In this document: positions 59,925-64,000 of the stretch, piece after piece
Position numbering within the stretch: position 1 is the first letter of the stretch
Layout of the letters: each line of letters opens with the position of its first letter
NCBI GenBank assembly: GCA_002917075.1
Contig: NTMA01000026.1
Coordinates: forward strand, 124,001 to 188,000
From: Hawksworthiomyces lignivorus
Taxonomy: Eukaryota; Ascomycota; Sordariomycetes; Ophiostomatales; Ophiostomataceae
Reading direction: 5' to 3'
DNA length: 64,000 nt
The notes under the pieces: generated by a model
Told to the model about the DNA's origin: nothing
What the model saw: only the letters and a program-made list of their open reading frames with translations
The model's database searches: none
Translations under genes and position numbers: made by a program

Positions 59925-62900
59925 ATGGCTTCAGGCGGCTTCTCCGCCGCCGCAGAGCAGCGCGCACACCGTTCTCATTCGCATTCGCAGTCTTACCATG
60001 ACAGTCGGCACAGCCACCAGAACGGCAGCGGAAGCAACGGTGACAGCGGGAGTGGCAATGGCAGCAGCCGAAGAAACAGGAGCCGAAGCGGAAGCAGGAG
60101 TGGAAACAGAGGAGGAAGTGGCACTGGCAGTGGCAGCGGCAGCGGCAGTGGTGGTCGGGTAGTGGCAACAAAAGTAGTCCCGGGTACGCCCCGGCGGGAC
60201 GCTCCGTCCTCCTCTGGCAGCGGCGGCCGCGGCAGCGCTAGTGCGGGTGGCCCTTCGTCAGCGTCATCTTCAGCACAGCCCTCGGCATTGCGCAAAGCGG
60301 CAAGCAGCGCCAGCAGCGCGAGCATTAACATTCGGGACCGCACCGGCGCACTGCAAGACCCTGGATTAAAGGATTACGTATGTGGATCCCCTCTTCTCCC
60401 ACCTCCGCGGGCCGTCTGTGAAATAGCATCTTTGTGCTCTATTTTGGATATATCTCGTAACTAACAACCACAACAGCGTTTAGGTGATTGCATCGGCAAG
60501 GGCGCTTTTGGATCGGTGTACAAGGCATTCAACTGGGGAACGGGCGAGGCCGTGGCTGTCAAGCAGATCAAGCTGACTGATCTGCCCAAGAGCGAACTGC
60601 GGATGATTGAGGTAAGGGCAAACCATTGCCGCACATTCTTGAATAGTTTTTCTTGGTTGCTGATGCAGATGCCTAGGCCGAAATTGACTTACTTAAAAAT
60701 CTACATGTATGTGGTGGATTGACGTGCGACAAGCACGACATGCAGGTGAAAGTCAAGGTAATAAGATTGAGTGGCTAACTAGACTGCCATTTAGCACGAC
60801 AATATTGTCAAGTACATTGGCTTCGTCAAATCAGTTGACTGCTTAAACATTATTTTGGAGTATGTTTTTCTTCTTGCATTGCGAGACACCAGGCCGCCCG
60901 GCTCACATGACCTAGATACTGCGAAAATGGCTCGCTGCATTCAATATGCAAGGCATATGGCAAATTCCCGGAGAATCTCGTCGGTGTCTACATGACCCAA
61001 GTCTTGCAAGGTCTGCAGTATCTTCATGACCAGGGTGTCATCCACCGTGATATCAAAGGCGCCAACATCTTGACCACCAAGGATGGCACAGTGAAGCTGG
61101 CCGACTTTGGCGTGTCCACTAGCAGCCTGGCTGGTCCAGACAAAGAAGCACAAGTTGTTGGCACCCCATACTGGATGGCTCCCGAGATCATACAGCTATC
61201 GGGTGCCACTTCTGCATCCGACATCTGGAGTGTCGGCTGTACTGTCATTGAACTGCTGCAGGGCAAGCCTCCATATCACAACCTGGCTGCCATGCCTGCT
61301 CTGTTTGCCATTGTCAACGACGACCACCCACCGCTGCCGGAAGGCGTATCTCCAGTATGCAATCTTATGCCCCGAAGTGCAATTTCTGGTGCTACGACTA
61401 ACGTATTTAGGCCGCTCGCGATTTCCTTATGCAATGCTTCCAGAAAGACCCCAACTTGAGAGTGTCGGCTAAGAAGCTGGGCCGGCACCCGTGGATTGTT
61501 GGCTGCCGGCGAAGCGATGCACCTGTCTCCAAAAATCCATCAGAGGCTGTCGAGGAAGTCGTCCGTTGGAACCGCGCCCTAGAGTCGTCCGAAACCAATT
61601 TGCGCGCATCAACTGGCTCAGACAGCTCCGGCCCGCCTTTGATGGGTCCACTGGTTCTGAGGCATAGCAGCAGCCGGCCGCTGTCCCTCAAACCGAAACC
61701 AGGTGCAGAAATATTCAGTTCTCCGGAGCTCAACGGTAAATACTTCCCCCATGCCTCCGCACTGAATTTCTAGGTCACCATAGACGACCAAACACTAACA
61801 GGCTCGCCATATGTAGATGAAGATAACTGGGATAATGATTTCGCAACTGCCATCTCGCCTACCGCTTTGCACAACCTCAAACCTCAAGACAATTTTGGCG
61901 GCTTACTATCTAGCGATCGCCTGAAACAGTTCGCGTCCATTGATGAGAGCCGCAATGTGTCCAGCAGCTGGGATGATGATTTCGTCGAAGGCCAGCAGCT
62001 TATGACAATCAAGGGTCCCTCGGGACAGCTGGCCGATCTCGACTTCCAAGAACAGACCATCCGGCCACTAAACCGGAGATCGGACAAAGCCGTCGTGTCC
62101 GCTGCTATCGCTGCCGCGACAGCTGCTGCGAACGGTACCAGGACATCCACACCACGGATGGAAGCAGCAGCAGGAGACTCATCATTGTCGTCCTCGTTGG
62201 CATCAAGCACAGTCACGTCACCGCAGGCCAAGTCTCCGAAAGCCATCCGCCGCCGCCGCAGCAAATTTGCCTCGCCATCCTCGTATGATTCGTCTATGAC
62301 GAGGTCACCGACCAAAATGCAATTCGGCACCAAGTTTGAGCTTCCGTCCCGCCCCGAAGTGGCCTATCAGGAAGAATCTGTCGAGGACTACTCAGACTTG
62401 GTGGCTGAGAGCGACCTCGTTTTCACCAGCAACCGTCTGAATCGCGTATTGAACGGACCTGCACCGTCAGCTACGCCTCGTTCCCCCGAACTCGTACGGT
62501 CGTATAGCACGCCTCAGGATTCTCCACAGCTCTTCCATCCCTCTGATCTTACCAGCCTTCCTCGATCTATGCAGGTGCCCTCCGGAGGAAGCATGCGCAG
62601 GCAGGCACCCTCGCGGCCGTCTGTGTTGCCAGACCGGCCCATGCGCCGGACACGGTCGTCAGTCGAGATCGAGCGGTTTGCAGAAGATGCAGAAGATGAA
62701 GACTTTTCTGACATATTTGGCCCGGAAGACAATCTCACAGAGAAAGAGGAGAGCGACGGCGGGTCAGAAGATGGAGGCGGCTTGATGCTTCTTTCGAAAC
62801 TGTCTCACAGCTCGTGGCTTGGTGACGAGGAGGACGAAGACGATCCTTTTGCAATGATGGACCCCGGCTGGGATGAGATGGACCTGGAGGCAAACATTGC

Positions 62901-64000
62901 CAGAGATCGCCATGCCCGCCTGGCTGAGAGAGTCGAAGAGCTTGTCCGCTCGCTCAAGGCTACCCAGGGAGAAGAACAGTTATTCGAGTTGACTGAAGAT
63001 CTAGTAAGTTCTATTACTATGTTTTTATGCTTTTGGTTCTCCGGGGCGTCCATCCTAACGTGTCTCAGTTAAACCTCCTCTGGGAGAATACCGAGGTCAA
63101 AGACCTCATTATCAGCGCTCATGGCCTGCTGCCGATTCTGGAGATTCTTGAGCCCTGCACGGTTAAGAGCCGCCAGCACATGATTTTACAGCTTCTTAAG
63201 ATCGTGAATGCGGTATGTCCCTAATCTTTTCCTTGCTAAATGAAGAAAGAATATTCCTAACATAGTTTGTAGATCATCCTTGACGATGTTGAATTACAAG
63301 AAAATCTTTGCTTTGTCGGTGGCATACCCATCATTACCAAATTTGCGGCTCGTCAGTACTCCAACGAAATTCGGTTGGAAGCGGCAGCTTTCGTACGGCA
63401 GATGTACCAGACATCTACAACCACCTTGCAAATGTTTGTCAGCGCTGGTGGTCTGAATGTGCTAGTTGAATTTTTAGATGAGGACTACGACGCCTCGCGC
63501 GACCTGGTCTTGATCGGCGTCAATGGCATCTGGAATGTTTTTGAGCTGCAAGGTCCTACGCCCAAAAACGATTTCTGTCGCATCTTTTCACGGAGCAAGA
63601 TTCTCGATCCTCTTGCGCTGGTGTTGCACAAGGTTCTCGACGAAGACAAGACGAGTCTGTCGGAACTAATCGAGGGGCGCATTGTCAACATTTTCTACCT
63701 CTTCTCACAGGCAGAGAACTACGTGAAAGAGGTCGTAGCCGACCGACAGGTTCTCAAGACGGTATTGAAAGATTTGCGCCATATGACTCCCATTCACCAG
63801 ATCACGATGCTCAAATTTATCAAAAATTTGTCGATGCTGTCCACAACACTGGAATCTCTGCACTCAGCAGACGCCATTGACTTTCTTATTGATGTATTGA
63901 GCCACAGCATGAAGAAGGGCCAAAAACATTTCCGCGAGATTTCCAACCAGGTCCTCAACACCATGTTCAACCTATGCCGACTCAGTAAAGAGCGACAAGA
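59925..64000 (+). CDS. sepH: Septation-initiation-network kinase SepH (Cdc7/Cdc15 type), truncated by the window edge
   Basis: This is an STE-type Ser/Thr kinase that triggers cytokinesis downstream of the Spg1 GTPase. Nine exons are visible: 59925-60377, 60477-60611, 60677-60706, 60795-60859, 60916-61354, 61411-61735, 61802-63003, 63069-63212 and 63273 onward, open to the edge. The disordered Ser/Gly/His-rich head (residues 1-150) precedes the kinase: [22 protein letters not shown] (Lys180), [10 protein letters not shown] (Asp273), [11 protein letters not shown] (Asp291), [11 protein letters not shown] and HPWIVG. Splicing rebuilds [18 protein letters not shown] and [14 protein letters not shown]. 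After the kinase come [17 protein letters not shown] and [20 protein letters not shown], family hallmarks. Exons 8-9 begin an armadillo-like helical region ([20 protein letters not shown]). The 3' end is missing. ATG 59925 is the first in-frame methionine. Exon 3 is only 30 nt. Confidence 0.92.

Overview
The window looks like nuclear DNA of a filamentous ascomycete (Pezizomycotina, most likely a Sordariomycete). Coding regions are GC-rich and intergenic regions are long and low in complexity. Most introns are 55-130 nt, with GTANGT-type donors, CTAAC-like branch points and CAG/TAG acceptors. The gene set is also fungal: ATG2, a SepH-type septation kinase, a Gis2-type zinc-knuckle protein, Nup85 and an Ice2-like protein. 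The species cannot be named from sequence alone. All exon boundaries were worked out by hand from splice signals, reading-frame continuity and recalled family conservation. No alignment was run.

Layout from left to right: ATG2, the lipid-transfer protein of autophagy (minus, 745-8166); a flavin polyamine-oxidase-like amine oxidase (minus, 9703-11765); a decayed stretch with two converging gene relics (13.2-14.0 kb), one a protein-kinase-like pseudogene; an intronless von Willebrand A / alpha-kinase protein (plus, 16028-18751); a cytochrome b5 / acyl-CoA dehydrogenase fusion (plus, 19872-21607); a Gis2/CNBP-like seven-knuckle protein split into eight exons, three of them only 14-20 nt (minus, 23170-24766); and about 5 kb without a supportable gene.

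Then follow a Sae2/CtIP/Ctp1 DNA-end-resection factor (plus, 29851-32327); a Ubp3/USP10-type deubiquitinase (plus, 34205-37538); nucleoporin Nup85 (plus, 38838-42914); an MFS transporter of the anion:cation symporter type (plus, 44866-46594) with three hairpin-forming repeats downstream; an Ice2-like ER membrane protein (plus, 50239-51924); an uncharacterised fungal protein with an 11-nt first coding exon (plus, 54310-57085); and the SepH/Cdc7 septation-initiation kinase, which runs off the right edge (plus, 59925 to beyond 64000).

The genes are housekeeping and do not form a cluster or a single pathway. Many leaders upstream of start codons are long (1-3 kb) and pyrimidine-rich on the coding strand. 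I see no mobile element, CRISPR array, rRNA or convincing tRNA. Nothing amounts to a new defence or biosynthetic system. The most unusual items are the micro-exons of the zinc-knuckle gene, the vWA/alpha-kinase protein, the stem-preserving repeats at 46.9-47.3 kb, and an amine-oxidase intron flanked by a 15-bp direct repeat.
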